A DNA stretch of 64,000 bases from Bufo bufo. Its lineage: Eukaryota > Chordata > Amphibia > Anura > Bufonidae. This document shows positions 46,722 to 59,684 of this stretch, piece by piece. A program made the translations under genes and the position numbers. Every line of letters begins with the position of its first letter. Positions within the stretch are counted from its first letter, which is position 1. Location: the NCBI RefSeq assembly GCF_905171765.1, contig NC_053391.1, positions 267,954,771 through 268,018,770 of the forward strand, read 5' to 3'. The notes under the pieces were generated by a model. The model was not told where the DNA came from. It was given only the letters and a program-made list of their open reading frames with translations, and made no database searches.

Positions 46722-47014
46722 GGCCTCATGGACACGAACGTATTTTGTTTCCGAGTCCGTTCCATTATTTTTGCGGATAGGATGCAGACCCATTCATTTC
46801 AATGGGTCCGCAAAAAATGAGGACAGCACACAGTATGCTATCCGCATCCGTATGTCCATTCCGTAGCCCCGCAAAAAAAATATAACCTGTCCTATTCTTA
46901 GTTTTAGGCATTGCTACAATGGATCCGTAAAAAAAAATGGATGACAAACGGATGTCTAACTTTTTTTTTTTTTTTGCGTATCCGCAAAACACATATGGTC
47001 GTGTGCATGTAGCC
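46722..47014. mobile_element. PIF/Harbinger MITE with TAA duplication
   Basis: TAA at 46719-46721 and 47015-47017. The ends are GGCCTCATGGACACGA and GGCTACATGCACACGACC (complement). Internal blocks include GGTCCGCAAAAA and GGATCCGT. The ends resemble those of the autonomous-type Harbinger at 27318. Confidence 0.85.
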
Positions 47015-49673
47015 TAATAAATATTGAGGTTTGTTTTTCTGTTAATCCTATGCTATTGTTCCAAAAAAAAAATGTATTGGAATATCTGGAAACAGAAAGA
47101 TTCTTTTAAAATTACACCGTCATTCTGCACCTAAAGCATTGAGGTTTAAGTTTGTAAAATCAGTTTTAACTGATTTCAGAGGTGTTTTTTATTTATTTAT
47201 TATGTGGTGGTTTCTATTATTAAGCCCTTTAAAGTCACTGAATTGGTCTTTAAAATTCGATATTGGAATTTTTAGAATTTTCTGTAAATTGAATTATTTT
47301 TATGAAGGTAAAACATATCGACTCAAATTTAACCACTGACATGGAGTACAATGTGTCATGAGAAAACATTCTCAGAGTTGGTTGTATAAGTAAAGCATTC
47401 CAAAGTTACTACCACATAAAATGGTTCCAAATGGGGTTAAATACACACGATGTTATCGGGGGAAAAAAACTGACTCGTTGAGACTAAGCATCCAAAAATT
47501 ATGCATTAATGGGGGGGGGGGGGATCACTACCCCTGTTTATATACACACATGTTAATGTCATAAGAAAGAGTGGCTTGTTCTGTGCAAGCATTCAAAATG
47601 ATGCGTTAAGGGGACCGTATTTATACAAACAGAAGACACAGTGCCTTGTTCTAAAGTTGAAGAAGCCTGGAAAAATTCTCCTTTTTATTTGGGAACTTCA
47701 GCAGTACAGTGTGAATGTGGGAAGGGTAATAGTGGTACCAATAGTAGTGCCTGCAGTAGCAGCTCAGCTTGGAACAGACAAAGCAGTAAGTAGATGTGTA
47801 TGCGGGTGTGTTGGGGTAGTAGTAGTAGCGGCTTCTGGGTAGGGAAGTAGCAGCTGTGGCAGTATCAATACTGTACAAAACATGATGGTAGGCTGGCAGA
47901 CAGCAGCATTGTCGTGATGGGGCACCATCAGCAATGGCAGATCTATTCGTCAGCCTTGGCTGGAGGTGTGGGAAAGTCTTCACAGATTTGTGCCTGATTC
48001 ATTTTGACAAAAGTGACGCTTTGTACACTAGCAGAGGACAACTTTGTCTGTGTTTGAAGATGCCACCTGCCATGCTGAAAACCATCTGAGATGACACTTG
48101 AGGCTGGAGAAGACAGTACAGTGAGAGAAAACTGGGTCAATTCCAGCTTCTGTTCAATTCTGCCTGCCCAGAAGTCCATGGTATGTGCTGGAGAAAAGCC
48201 ACAGTCCTGGTAGAACTGAATCTGGTTGTTCAGGTGGTACATCTTAGTTTGCTGAATTGTGTTAACCTGGCATGGCACAGAAGAAAACTGCTTGAGACTG
48301 AACTGACTTCTGCGGCCTTAGCTGCTTGGGGTAGTGGAGACAGTGTTGGGCTTTATTCACAAAGTCAGTATTCGGTCAGAGATTTTCATCACTGATTGTG
48401 AGCCAAAACCAGGTGCGGGTCAGGTGCAGATCTTTCTCTTAAAACCTTATTTCTCTGTAGCCTTCACTCCTGATGTGTTAATAAAGCCTTAGGTAGTTGA
48501 CTCGGCAAAGGGGCGGAGAGGGGCCCCCTGGTCAGATACGCAGGAGCCAGGTGTCTTCTTGCCGCAAATTGCATACACAGTGTGCCCTAGTGATTTGGCC
48601 TCTCTTTCTGCAACAGAAAAACATTCCCCCAGTCTGCTTTGATAGCAAGGGTCTAAAAGCATCATTAGCATCCTGTAATCATTAGATTGCTTGATGGTAA
48701 GGATATACCTCTCATTACTTAAGCAATCAAGCATACAGCTTTCCTGCTCCACACCTCACTAAGATGATTGGGCATAATGGCCACTGTCGTGATCATCAGC
48801 AGCTTTGACCACCTGCACAAACTCTTCCTCTGGTGGTAGCTCCTCATCCTCCACTTCCCCCTTCATAGGAATTTCTCCATGTGTGTCCTCAACCGCTGCT
48901 CTAAGATAAATATCAGGGGGATGACCCCACAATTGCCCCTACTGACAATTCTTTCGGCCTTGGGGTCTGAGTACGCGACACGTGTCATTCATCACTTTAT
49001 GCTACTCATACAGATGCATATGCAAGGTGGAAATCCAGTGAGTTGGAACATCATGGATTAGTCGGTGCAGTGGCAGACCGTTCATGACACAGCATGGCAA
49101 CGCTTCACTTTACACTTATGATAGAAAGGAGCGGGAGCAACAGTCTGCAGTGCTTTTGTTGGGCACGGGAGGATGTCCATGGAGGAGGACTTGGAGGATT
49201 CGGATACGTGCCTGATGTGGGAGCCAGATTGACAAACTTGGAGGTATCAATAGGACCTGGCATTGTTGCTGCGTTGCCACTGCCACGAGAAACATTGACC
49301 TAGTTGGCTGTGAAAGACATGTACTGTCTCTGCCCGTAACAGCTGTTCCAGGTGTCGTTGGTGGCGTGCATCTTGCAACACAGTGAGAATTGCAAGGAGC
49401 AGCCCGCATTCTTTACCTGTCACGGACCAGGTGTTGCTAATGTGGTCATTTAACCTTGCTTATTTATAGTTGCTTCTCCCACAGTGCTGTGTGGTTTATA
49501 GCTTCTGTACCTGGACCTGTGGATAGTTTGTGGTTGGATCTTAGCTGAGTTCCTTGTGCTTCTATAGCTCCTTTGAAGTTAAGTCTTTCCTTTCCCTTTT
49601 GTATTTTGTTTGGGTTCTGTGTGTTGCATTTCCCTATTGTTTGTATTAGGCCTGAAGGAGGGGTCTGTTCATA

Positions 49674-50500
49674 CTAGGGCTGCAACGATTAATCGACTTT
49701 ATCGATAATATTTGATAACGGGATTCGTTGTCGACGAATCCAGTTATCGAATAATCGCCGATTCGTTGCTATGCGGGCGGTTTACTTTAAATCAGCGCAT
49801 CTTTATTTTACCTTACAATGAAGCTCCAGTAACAGGCAGAGCGGGCGGCGGCGTAACGTCACTTACTCACGTGACGCGCCTGCTCCGCCTCCTTCATTCA
49901 TAAAGTGGGCGGAGCAGGTGTGTCACGTGAGTGAGTGACGTTACGCCGCCGCCCGCTCTGCCTGTTACCTGAGCTTCATTGTAAGGTAATAAAGATGCGC
50001 TGAGTAAACGTTACTGCCAGAATAGTCTGCTGTGAGCAGCGGGGGCCGGGGCTGTTATGCGGAGGGGGATCTGTGTATGGCACTGCTATGGGGAGGGGGA
50101 TCTGTGTATGTCACTGTTATGGGGAAGGGGATCTGTGCACTGTTATGGGGAGGGGGATCTGTGCACGGTTATGGGAGGGGGATCTGTGCACGGTTATGGG
50201 GAGGGGGATCTGTGCACGGTTATGGGGAGGGGGATCTGTGCACAGTTATGGGAGGGGGATCTGTGCACAGTTATGGGAGGGGGATCTGTGCACGGTTATG
50301 GGGAGGGGGATCTGTGCACGGTTATGGGGAGGGGGATCTGTGCACGGTTATGGGGAGGGGGATCTGTGCACGGTTATGGGGAGGGGGATCTGTGCACGGT
50401 TATGGGGAGGGGGATCTGTGCACGGTTATGGGAGGGGGATCTGTGCACGGTTATGGGGAGGGGGATCTGTACAACTATATTGTTCGAAACGCATCAACGA
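49674..50500. mobile_element. partial hAT-like element with palindrome and minisatellite
   Basis: The left end CTAGGGCTGCAACGATTAAT is typical of a common vertebrate hAT end. It contains a GC-rich palindrome (49838-49975) and a minisatellite (50050-50480). The matching right end was not found. Confidence 0.6.
50050..50480 (+). repeat. minisatellite, about 27-bp unit
   Basis: Some 15 copies of GGTTATGGGGAGGGGGATCT plus GTGCAC. The unit length varies by one or two G. Long frames through it are Gly-rich repeat translations. Confidence 0.92.
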
Positions 50501-51773
50501 GGGGGAGAGGGAAGGTGGTGTTCACTGAATGTATTTTAACGGCTGAAAATAAAGACCAAAGCGACTTGAATGAATTGTTACGTGCTGGATTTGTTCCTGC
50601 TTATGTCCAAAAATGAGGTTGACCTGCACCTGTCCGCGCACCAAGGGGTAGCAACGAAAGGCGAGCTACTTTTCTGCCCCCTAATCACTTCCCTAAAAGC
50701 ATGAGAACTGCTGATGATGGAGCGGAGGAGGAGTAGTCAGAGCAGGAGAAGCAGTAATTGATGACGACAATTAGTGTTGAGTGAATCGAGCTTCGGGTCA
50801 TAGATCCAAAGTCGATTCATTCTAACATTTGTTTTAATTCTGTATAGACACCTGTCTCGTACAGCATTAAAATGTATTGCCTCCATGGAGGCAAAATTCG
50901 TTTTACCCAAAGTTGCACGAGACTTCGGTGAATGAATTCGGTATTCAGTGCTATTTCTTTAAAATCGTTACAATTTCGGAATCCGAAGTCTGGTTTGGTA
51001 CTGGCTGGTACCTCGGTAAAACGAAGCGTTAGATCAAATAGACTTCGGCTCTATGATCTGAATTTCAATTCGCTGAACACTAATGACAATCACAAGGACA
51101 CTGTACTGAATATGGATGCTGCCTGGCTGCTGCACAGGAGACTATGAGAAGACTCTCGTTCCACGAGCTGGCAGACAGAGTGATGTTGCTTCATGTGCTG
51201 CCTTGGAGCCATTGTGCCCACGGCTTATTTTATGACTGCAGATCTTGCACACGGTCATGCTTTTGTCTTCCAGCACTGTGCCAGAAGGGAAATACTTGAA
51301 AAGAGCTTGGCATAGGTGTAGCGTGTTTTGAGCCTGTATCCACAGTATCAGCAGCTTCACCAATTCCTCAGCGGACCATAATAAAAGCAGATCTGGCCCT
51401 GGCAGTTTTTTGTGAGGTTCTGACCTACGTTGACTATGTTGTTTTATTGCTGCTGCTGCATCCATCACCCTCCTCCTTTGATGTTGCCTCCTTCTCCTCA
51501 GCACCTGATCTGGCTTCTAAGTCCTGTCCAACACACAATCATCATCCTCATAGTCCTCACCCTCCCCGCCACTTTTATCAAACTGTGATATGTCATTGTG
51601 GACTATTTAGCCCCCTCCTGATTCCCTGCTTTGCATTTGTCACAGCTATGCATCTCCCTAGCTCCCCCTGAACCACCATCAACAGGGAGACTATACAAAT
51701 AAAAAGTCACGTTTTTGGTGCATAGATTATTAAAGGGTACAAGCAAAATTGCAAGTGTTTTTATGTAATTTAA

Positions 51774-51876
51774 AGGGGTTGTCTAGTTTCCAAAATTTTT
51801 TACCTATCCTCAGGATATTTCATTAATATCACATCGGCAAGGGGTCCAACCAGTGGCACCTCCACCGATCAGCTGT
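51774..51876. repeat. T2-like MITE fragment
   Basis: It starts at TTAA (51770) with AGGGGTTGTCTAGTTTCC and contains CCTATCCTCAGGAT, like the MITE at 36252. It is cut at 51877 by the family-3 repeat. Confidence 0.65.
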
Positions 51877-52157
51877 TTAACCTGTTACGCCCGTTACTTA
51901 AGGACACAGGGCGTACCTGTACGTCCTATGTATTTCCGATCACCGCCACGCAGCGGGCGGGGATCGGAACTGGGTGCCTGGTCAATGCACCCCCCCCCCC
52001 CTGTGTTGGCGATCGCCGCAAACCGCAGGTCAATTCAGACCTGCGGTTTGCGGCTTTTACATGTTGCGGCGGGCAGCGCGGCCATTGGGTCCCCGTGGGG
52101 CTGTAGGGGGGACCCGAAGGCATGGAAGGCAGCGCGATGTCTGGATCTCACAGGCCA

Positions 52158-52377
52158 GATCTCACAGGCCAGAAGCTGTATGAGTAATACACACTGTATT
52201 ACTCATACAGCTAATGCATTCCAATACAGAAGTATTGGAATGCATTTTAAAGGGGATTAGACCCCTGGATCTCACAGGCCAGAAGCTGTATGAGTAATAC
52301 ACACTGTATTACTCATACAGCTAATGCATTCCAATACAGAAGTATTGGAATGCATTTTAAAGGGGATTAGACCCCCA
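52158..52377 (+). repeat. 110-bp tandem duplication, each unit with two hairpins
   Basis: Two nearly perfect copies. Each has AGCTGTATGAGTAATACA facing its complement, and AATGCATTCCAATACAG facing its complement. Confidence 0.9.
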
Positions 52378-54499
52378 AAAGTTGAATAAAGTGAAAAAAA
52401 AGTTTAAAAATAAAGTTTTCCCCCAAAAAATTATAAGTTAAGTAAAAAACAAAACAAAAACGTAATTTCCCCCCAAATAAAGTAAAAAAAATAGGGAAAA
52501 AATAAAAAGTATACATATTAGGTATCGCCGCGTCCGTATCGACCGGCTCTATAAAAATATCACATGACCTAACCCCTCAGATCAACACCATAAAAAATAA
52601 AAACTGTGCTAAATAAACAATTTTTTTGTCACCTTACATCACAAAAAGTACAACAGTAAGCTATCAAAAAGGCGTATGCCCACCAAAATAGTACCAATCT
52701 AACAGTCACCTCATCCCGCAAAAAATGAGCCCCTACCTAAGACAATCGCCTAAAAAATAAAAAAAACTATGGCTCAGAATATGGAGACACTAAAACATCA
52801 TATTTAAAAAAAAGAAAAACTGTTATTGTGTAAAACTTAAGTAAATTAGAAAAAGTATATATATTGGGTATCGCCGCATCTGTAATAACCTGCTCTATAA
52901 AAATGTCACATGACCTAACCGCTCAGGTAATTACCGTAAAAAAATAAATAAAAAAAAACGGTGTTAAAAAAGCCATTTTTTGTCACCTTACATCACAAAA
53001 AGTGTAATAGCAAGTGAATAAAAAAGTCATACGCACCCCAAAATAGTGCCAATCAAACCATCATCTCATCCCGCAAAAATCATATCCTAGCCAAGATAAT
53101 CGCCCAAAAACTGAAAAAACTATGGCTCTCAGACTATGGAAACACTAAAACATGATATATTTCTTTTTTGTTTCAAAAATGAAATCATTGTGTAAAACTT
53201 GCATAAATAAAAAAAATAGTATACATATTAGGTAGCGCCGCGTCCGTGACAACCTGCTATATAAAAATACCACATGATCTAACCTGTCAGATGAATGTTG
53301 TAAATAACAAAAAATAAAAACTGTGCCAAAACAGCTATTTCTTGTTACCTTGCCTCACAAAAAGTGTAATATAGAGCAACCAAAAATCATATGTACCATA
53401 AACTAGTACCAACAAAACTGCCACCCTATCCCGTAGTTTCTAAAATGGGGTCACTTTTTTGGAGTTTCTACTCCAGGGGTGCATCAGGGGGGTTTCAAAT
53501 GGGACATGGTATTAAAAATCCAGTCCAGCAAAATCTGCCTTCCAAAAACCATATGGCATGCCTTTTCTTTCTGCGCCCTGCCGTGTGCCCGTAAAGGAGT
53601 TTATGTTTATGACCACATATGGGGTGTTTCTGTAAACTACAAAATCAGGGCAATAAATATTGCGTTTTGTTTGGTTGTTAACCCTTCCTTTTGTAACTAG
53701 AAAAAAATTATAAAAATGGAAAATCTGCCAAAAAAGTGAAATTTTGAAATTTTATCTCTATTTTCCATTAATTCTTGTGGAATACCTAAAGGGTTAACAA
53801 AGTTTGTAAAATCAGTTTTTAATACCTTGAGGGGTGTAGTTTCTAGAATGGGGTCATTTTTGGGTGGTTTCTATTATGTAAGCCTCACAAAGTGACTTCA
53901 GACCTGAAATGGTCCTTAAAAAGTGGGTTTTTGAAAATTTCAGAAAAATTTCAAGATTTGCTTCTAAACTTCCAAGCCTTGTAACATCCTCCAAAAATAA
54001 AATATCATTCCCAAAATGATCCAAACATGAAGTAGACATATGAGGAATGTAAAGTAATAACTCTTTTTGGAGGTATTACTATGTATTATAGAAGTAGAGA
54101 AATTGAAACTTAAAAATTTGCTAATTTTTCCCAATTTTTGGTAAATTTGGTATTTTTTTATAAATACATTTTTTATTTTTTTTACTCCATTTTACCAGTG
54201 TCATGAAGTACAATATGTGACGAAAAAACAATCTCAGAATGGCCTGGATAAGTCAAATCGTTTTAAAGTTATCACCACATAAAGCGATATTGGTCAGATT
54301 TGCAAAAAATGGCCTAGTCCTTAAAGGGAACCTGTCATGTGGATATCTGATTATAATCTAACTAATTATATACAATCATTACCGTATTTTTCACCCTATA
54401 AGACGCACGGCCCATAAGACGCACCTAGGTTTTTGAGGAGGAAAATAAGAAAAATAATATTTTTAACCAAAAGGTGTGCTTTTGGTGGGTTTTGAACTA

Positions 54500-54900
54500 A
54501 TTGTGGTCTGTAGATGGCGCACGGTTATGGGGGATCTGTGGGTGACGCACGGTTATGGGGGATCTGTGGGTGACGCACTGTTATGGGGGATCTATGGGTG
54601 ACGCACTGTTATGGGGGATCTGTGGGTGAAGCACTATTATGGGGGATCTGTGGGTGAAGCACTGTTATGGGGGATCTGTGGGCGACGCACTGTTATGGGG
54701 GATCTGTGGGTGACGCACTGTTATGGGGGGTCTGTGGGTGACACTTATGGGGGATCTGTGGGTGACACTTATGGGGGATCTGTGGGTGACACTTATGGGG
54801 AATCTGTGGGTGGCTCTTATTGGGGTCTCAGGATGGCACTATTATGGGGATCTGTTTATGACAGTTATGGTGGGGATCTGTGGATGACACATATATAGCA
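54500..54900 (+). repeat. minisatellite, about 26-bp unit
   Basis: About 14 copies of GTTATGGGGGATCTGTGGGT plus GACGCAC, the later ones shortened. The unit is clearly related to the one at 50050-50480. Confidence 0.9.
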
Positions 54901-55019
54901 TCTTATGCTATGTGTCATCCACAGATCCCCTCCATAACAGTGTCCCTGTAGTGAATGACCCTCAATACAGGGGGTGGGGGTCGCATCTGCTTTTATAATG
55001 ACAGCGGGGCCCGTGCAGT

Positions 55020-55240
55020 GACTTACAACTACAAGCGCTCTTTAGCAGAGAGGAGGGAGGAGGCAGGCCGGGAGGATGGGCGCTGACAGCGTGAGTCACT
55101 ACGTCACGCGCCTGCGCCGCACACTTTATGAATGAAGCAGGCGATGTGGGCGCATGACGTAGTGACTCACGCTGCCAGTGCCCATCCTCCCGGCCTGCCT
55201 CCTCCCTCCTCTCTGCTACCGAGCGCTTGTAGTTGTAAGT
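55020..55240. repeat. GC-rich long palindrome
   Basis: Arms of about 100 nt: GAGGAGGCAGGCCGGGAGGA at left with its complement at right, and an inner GTGAGTCACTACGTCA block. The loop holds ACTTTATGAATGAA. Confidence 0.85.
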
Positions 55241-56059
55241 GTACAGGCGCTGATTACCCGATTATATACATAACAATTAACTATTACAGATACGATAATA
55301 TACAGTGAGCGGGGCCAGTGTAGTAAAATACAGTCACTGCACGGGCCCCGCTGTCATTATAAAAGCAGATGCCGGCCCCCAGCCCCTCCTCCCTCACAGC
55401 TGATACACCCGCCGCGCGGCATCGAGGCGGGTATATCATAGAAAATTCTGCAAAATCGCAGCATTCGCCCCATAAGACGCACTGCCATTTCCCCCCCCAC
55501 TTTTGGGGGAAAAAGTGCGTCTTATAGGGCGAAAAATACGGTAACTACTAAAAAGTACCTTAGATGTATTCACTTACTGGCGTGACAGATGGTTACCTCA
55601 TAATATACACACAAAGATGCCGCATGCTAATGAGCTGATTTGAGTCCAGCGTGATGTCATTGAGTCCAGCGTATATTTAATTCAGAGCTATAGCCACTCC
55701 CCTGCCCCCCTGCTGCTGATTCATATGGAAAAAAACTGTCAAAATCAGCAGCAGGTGGGCGGGGAGAGTCAGGAGCTCATGAATATTCAGGACTCATCAT
55801 TATCAGCTGGAGCTTTTCAATACAAGATGTTGGCAGATTGACTGGGTCAATTAAAGAAAGTTAGGACACCATAAAACTGGTGACAGGTTCCCTTTAAGGT
55901 GAAAATGAGCCCGGTCCCTAAGGGGTCAAAGAGAACACAGCGCTCCCAGCGCTCCTGTGATTGCTGCAGTCTCTACACTGTTTATCTATCTGTTTGCCGT
56001 CGACATCACAGTGGCGAGATGCCAGCTGCTCTCAAACAAGTCATCAACAGGGAGACTAA

Positions 56060-56807
56060 GGGCTCTTTCACACTTGCGTTGTTGGGATCCGGCGTGCATT
56101 TCCGTTGCCGGAGGTGCCTGCCGGATCCGTAACACCGCAAGTGAACTGAAAGCATTTGAAGACTGATCAGTCTTCAAAATGCGTTCAGTGTTACTATGGC
56201 AGCCAGGACGCTATTAAAGTCCTGGTTGCCATGGTAGTGGTGGGGAGCGGGGGAGCAGTGTGCTTGCCGCCCGTGCGGCTCCCGGGGTGCTCAAGGGTGA
56301 CGTTGGGGCGCCCCATGCGCATGGATCGCGTGGTCCATGCGCGTGGGGCGCCCTGGCGTCGCTCTGGGACGCCCCGGGGGCCGCGTGGACGGTGGGTGTG
56401 CTGCTCCCCCGCTCCCCACTACACTTTAACATGCCAGACTGGACTTTAGCGTCCTGGCAGCCATGGTAACCATTCAGAAAAAGTTGAACGTCGGATCCGG
56501 TAATGCGCCGAAACAACGTTTAGCTTAAGGCCGGATCCGGATTAATGCCTTTCAATGGGCATTAATTCCGGATCCGGCCTTGCGGCAAGTGTTCAGTGCT
56601 GGCCGGAGCAAAAAGCGCAGCATGCTGCGGTATTTTCTCCGGCCAAAAAACGTTCCGGTCCTGAACTGAAGACATCCTGATGCATCCTGAACGGATTTCT
56701 CTCCATTCAGAATGCATTGGGATAATCCTGATCAGGATTTTTCCGGCATAGAGCCCCGACGACGGAACTCTATGCCGGAAAAGAACAACGCAAGTGTGAA
56801 AGAGCCC
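56060..56807. mobile_element. PIF/Harbinger MITE (GGGCTCTTTCACAC family)
   Basis: TAA at 56057-56059 and 56808-56810. Ends GGGCTCTTTCACACTTGCGT and complement. It has GGATCCGG motifs at both sides and a GC-rich inner palindrome (56195-56465) with ATGGCAGCCAGGACGCT-like arms. Confidence 0.9.
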
Positions 56808-57747
56808 TAACTTGAGTATCTTCCTTAGCACATGGGATTTATTTACGGAGTGTAAATACAACTGCTGTTTGCCATACTGTTTAAAGACAGACTTAATTAA
56901 ATGTCCCTCCCCAAACACACTGCACACCGGTATTGATAATTTACAACGGTAATAATGCAGTTAAATCACGTTTGCTGTAACACTAAACAGTATCTTGCAA
57001 TAATATACAAGTTCAATAACGCGGGTATTATAAATGCGTTATTGCAGTAAAATATGTTTCTTATAACACTGAATGGTATCCTTTATACAACACATTCAAA
57101 AACACTGGTATAATTGCGTTATTGCAGTAAAATGCACTTGCTTTAACATCGAAAGGTATCTTGCATTAATATATAATGCACTCAATAACACAAGTATAAT
57201 GGCGTTATTGTAGTAAATAGTGTTTGCTGTAACACTGATCATTATCTTGCAATAATATACAACACGTTCAATAACATGGGTATAATTCACTAAAATGCTG
57301 AAATAACAATGGGTAAATAGAAACAGTTCTTCACTCTCTGTGCTAAGCTTTCCCTGATAAAACTCCAAAATCTACCCAAGTATATCTCTATATTTTCTTC
57401 CTGTAGTGCCCCTATAGTGTCCCTAGTAACTGGCTTGTGTCTGCCATTGTTTTTTGGCAGACACTGCCAGAACATCCTTTCACAAGCTTTGCTAGGAACA
57501 GAATAGTTTCTTCCTTCTGAGCAGAAGGACCTGCCTGCATACAGCCCCCTGATTGGCTTGATCAGACTTTAGTTTACATCAACAAAATGTGCCCACATTT
57601 TTGCAGCATTTTCTGGTCGGACATCACATTTAATCTACACCCCCTTTCTCATAACCCATGCCCCAGTGTTCGGCAAGGTGTAAAATGCTTCTTAAAGTGT
57701 CTAAACCTTATCTTTTAAATTGCTTCCCCTGATCAATCTTTCCACAG

Positions 57748-57843
57748 GAATAATTGCAGCTAACCTTCTTGTATTCTGCCTTTGGAGAGTACCCAACATC
57801 CAGCGAACAATGTTTCGATACTTTACTTCCAACCCTGCATCTC
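57748..57843 (+). CDS. PARL: PARL exon 5
   Basis: The 96-nt exon follows tttccacag and has donor gtaagt. After completing the split Gly codon it encodes IIAANLLVFCLWRVPNIQR, then MFRYFTSNPAS, the second membrane segment and conserved loop of PARL. It ends with one base of the next codon. Confidence 0.95.
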
Positions 57844-57959
57844 GTAAGTGATCGTTTTCCCCACCTTATAAATTTGCACATCTTTTTATTCATTGTTTAC
57901 TTAGAAGGGATCACAAGATGAGATGTTTGGGTATCTTAGTTTTTGAGTGAAGAGAGTTA

Positions 57960-58433
57960 GGCTACTTTCACACTGGCGTTTTGGTTTCCGTTTGTGAAAT
58001 CCGTTTCAGAGCTCTCACAAGTGGTCCAAAACGGATCAGTTTTGCCCTAATGCATTCTGAATAGAAAAGGATCCGCTCAGAATGCATCAGTTTGCCTCCG
58101 TTCCGTCTCCATTCTGCTCTGGAGTGGACACCAAAACGCTTCTTGCAGCGTTTTGGTGTCCGCCTGATGATGCAGAGGCAAACGGATCCATCCTGACACA
58201 CAATGTAAGTCAATGGGAACGGATCCGTTTTCACTGACCCAATATGGCACAATAGAAAACGGATCCGTCCCCCATTGACTTTCAATGGTGTTCAAGACGG
58301 ATCCGTTTTGGCTATGTTACAGATAACACAAACGGATCCGTTCTGAACGGATGCATGCGGTTGTATTATCTGAACGGAAGCGTTTGTGCAGATCCATGAC
58401 AGATCCGCACCAAACGCAGGTGTGAAAGTAGCC
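57960..58433. mobile_element. PIF/Harbinger MITE (GGCTACTTTCACAC family), copy 2
   Basis: TTA at 57957-57959 and 58434-58436. Ends GGCTACTTTCACACTGGCGT / complement. Internal AACGGATCCGT repeats and a CAAAACGCT hairpin as in 45191-45635. Confidence 0.92.
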
Positions 58434-58568
58434 TTAGTATTTTTCTTTCCACCAATAGGAAATAATAGGATATTGTGTTTGCAATGATTGGACATCAGTG
58501 TATTTGAGTTGGCTGAATGGGGGCTTTCTCAACCATCTCACCTCTGCAATGATTTCAGAATATTTAGA

Positions 58569-59328
58569 TGAATTGTAAGGGGATTTGGGGGTCACTCAAT
58601 ATATGGCAAATGATGGACAGGTGTATAAAAATGTATCAAAGGATACTTTATCAAATATACTCACTAAACATGATTAAAAATGATTAAAAACATAGTTGAT
58701 AGTAAAACCATGATCAATGGTAAAAAACATAGTCATAATAGACGTCTAATAACATATGGTAAGAAAACTTGCAAATTAGCAAGATAGCAGCAAATTCGAT
58801 TGATTGGTGAATTGGATAGTTGTTCACCACAGTCTCAGTAGGCTCCTATCTGAGGAGACAAGTCAATTGGATGCATATGTTATTAGACATCTATTATGTT
58901 TTTTACCATTGATCATGGTTTTACTATCAACTAGGGGTGGGCGATATAGGCGATATGCGATATAAATTTGTGCCACGATATGGATTTTGTGCATATCGCC
59001 TATATTGCCGGACCGCGATATGATCGCGCTCTCGGCGCGCACCATGTTCTCCTGAGCCGGCACAGTGGAGAAGGAGGGAGTCCCTCCCCCCCCCACTATG
59101 CGCGGCTGCCGCTGACCACCATTGAGAACAGAGTAGGAGGAGGAGGGGAGGGACTGTGGCCACTGCAGCCACCAATGAATGTGCCGGCCATATCCCAGCC
59201 CCTATGACTGCACGCTGCGATCAGCCGCAATTAACCCCTCAGTTGAGGGGTTAATTGCGCGGATCTCAGCGTCCTGTCAGAGGTCATTTGCCATATATTG
59301 AGTGACCCCCAAATCCCCTTACAATTCA
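58569..59328. repeat. fold-back element with nested inverted repeat and hAT-like start
   Basis: Outer arms (58569-58612 and 59285-59328) contain GGGGATTTGGGGGTCACTCA and its complement. An inner inverted pair lies at 58695-58760 and 58870-58932. At 58934 a GGGGTGGGCGATATAGGCGA block resembles a hAT end. Confidence 0.7.
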
Positions 59329-59684
59329 CCTAATCATTCTTACCAGCATTTGGAACAGTGAGTGAGCCACCATTTTTCTCTGGATTTCAGAATATTGTTG
59401 CAGTCAACTACTTATAGACAGTTGGCTTGGATATCTTGGTTTTCATTGTTGCAGGTACAGAGCATGCCACAATTTGTTAGGTTTTATTATCCTGGTGGGA
59501 GACTAGGTAATCCTGTACTTTATTGGTCACTAACTTTTCACATAACAGCATGAGTCAACAGTGCAGGTAAATATAAGAAGCTTTGTAATATATCCGATAA
59601 GAGAAAAATTCCCTTATCTGCACTTATTGGTTTCCCTCCCCCATCAAAGTAACATTCACAGTCTTCAGAGAATGAAGACCCTAA

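Larger units (their letters stand above)
48490..51504 (-). pseudogene. decayed hAT/ZBED transposase
   Basis: Minus strand: at about 51190-51330 a BED zinc finger remnant (LFKYFPSG...VCKICSHKISRG...H). At about 48640-48700 an LMMLLDPCYQSRLGECF stretch like the MLLDPRYK block before the hAT C-terminal dimerisation region. Between them the sequence is interrupted by the partial hAT with minisatellite (49674-50500) and many stops. Family-level call only. Confidence 0.55.
54382..55541. mobile_element. mariner-type MITE (CCGTATTTTTC ends, TA duplication)
   Basis: TA at 54380-54381 and 55542-55543. The ends CCGTATTTTTCACCCTATAA / complement continue into AAGACGCAC. It includes a minisatellite (54500-54900) and a GC-rich palindrome (55020-55240). 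Confidence 0.85.
54325..55893. mobile_element. T2-type MITE (AGGGAACCTGTCA ends)
   Basis: TTAA flanks at 54321-54324 and 55894-55897; ends AGGGAACCTGTCA and complement. It hosts the mariner-type MITE 54382-55541. Confidence 0.85.
51881..55926. mobile_element. family-3 TTAA repeat hosting nested MITEs
   Basis: It starts after TTAA (51877-51880) with CCTGTTACGCCCGTTAC. It contains three degenerate tandem copies of a block with TTAGGTATCGCCGCGTCCGT (52520, 52865, 53230) and ends past AATGAGCCCGGTCCCTAAGG. The T2-type MITE 54325-55893 sits in it at an internal TTAA. No coding. Confidence 0.65.
46222..57747 (+). other. PARL: PARL intron 4
   Basis: This 11.5-kb intron holds several Harbinger MITEs, a decayed hAT transposase, a partial hAT with minisatellite, the family-3 repeat with nested MITEs, and GC-rich palindromes. 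The stretches 47050-47900 and 56810-57740 show nothing gene-like. The latter has repeats of ACTGATCATTATCTTGCAAT-type blocks (56940-57290). Confidence 0.85.

Noticed and set aside
50050..50480. CRISPR-like regular repeats
   Set aside because: Units are directly tandem with no unique spacers, there are no cas genes, and the DNA is eukaryotic.
50032..50616. Gly-rich open frames of up to 194 codons
   Set aside because: All three frames are translations of the 27-bp minisatellite. There is no start context or domain.
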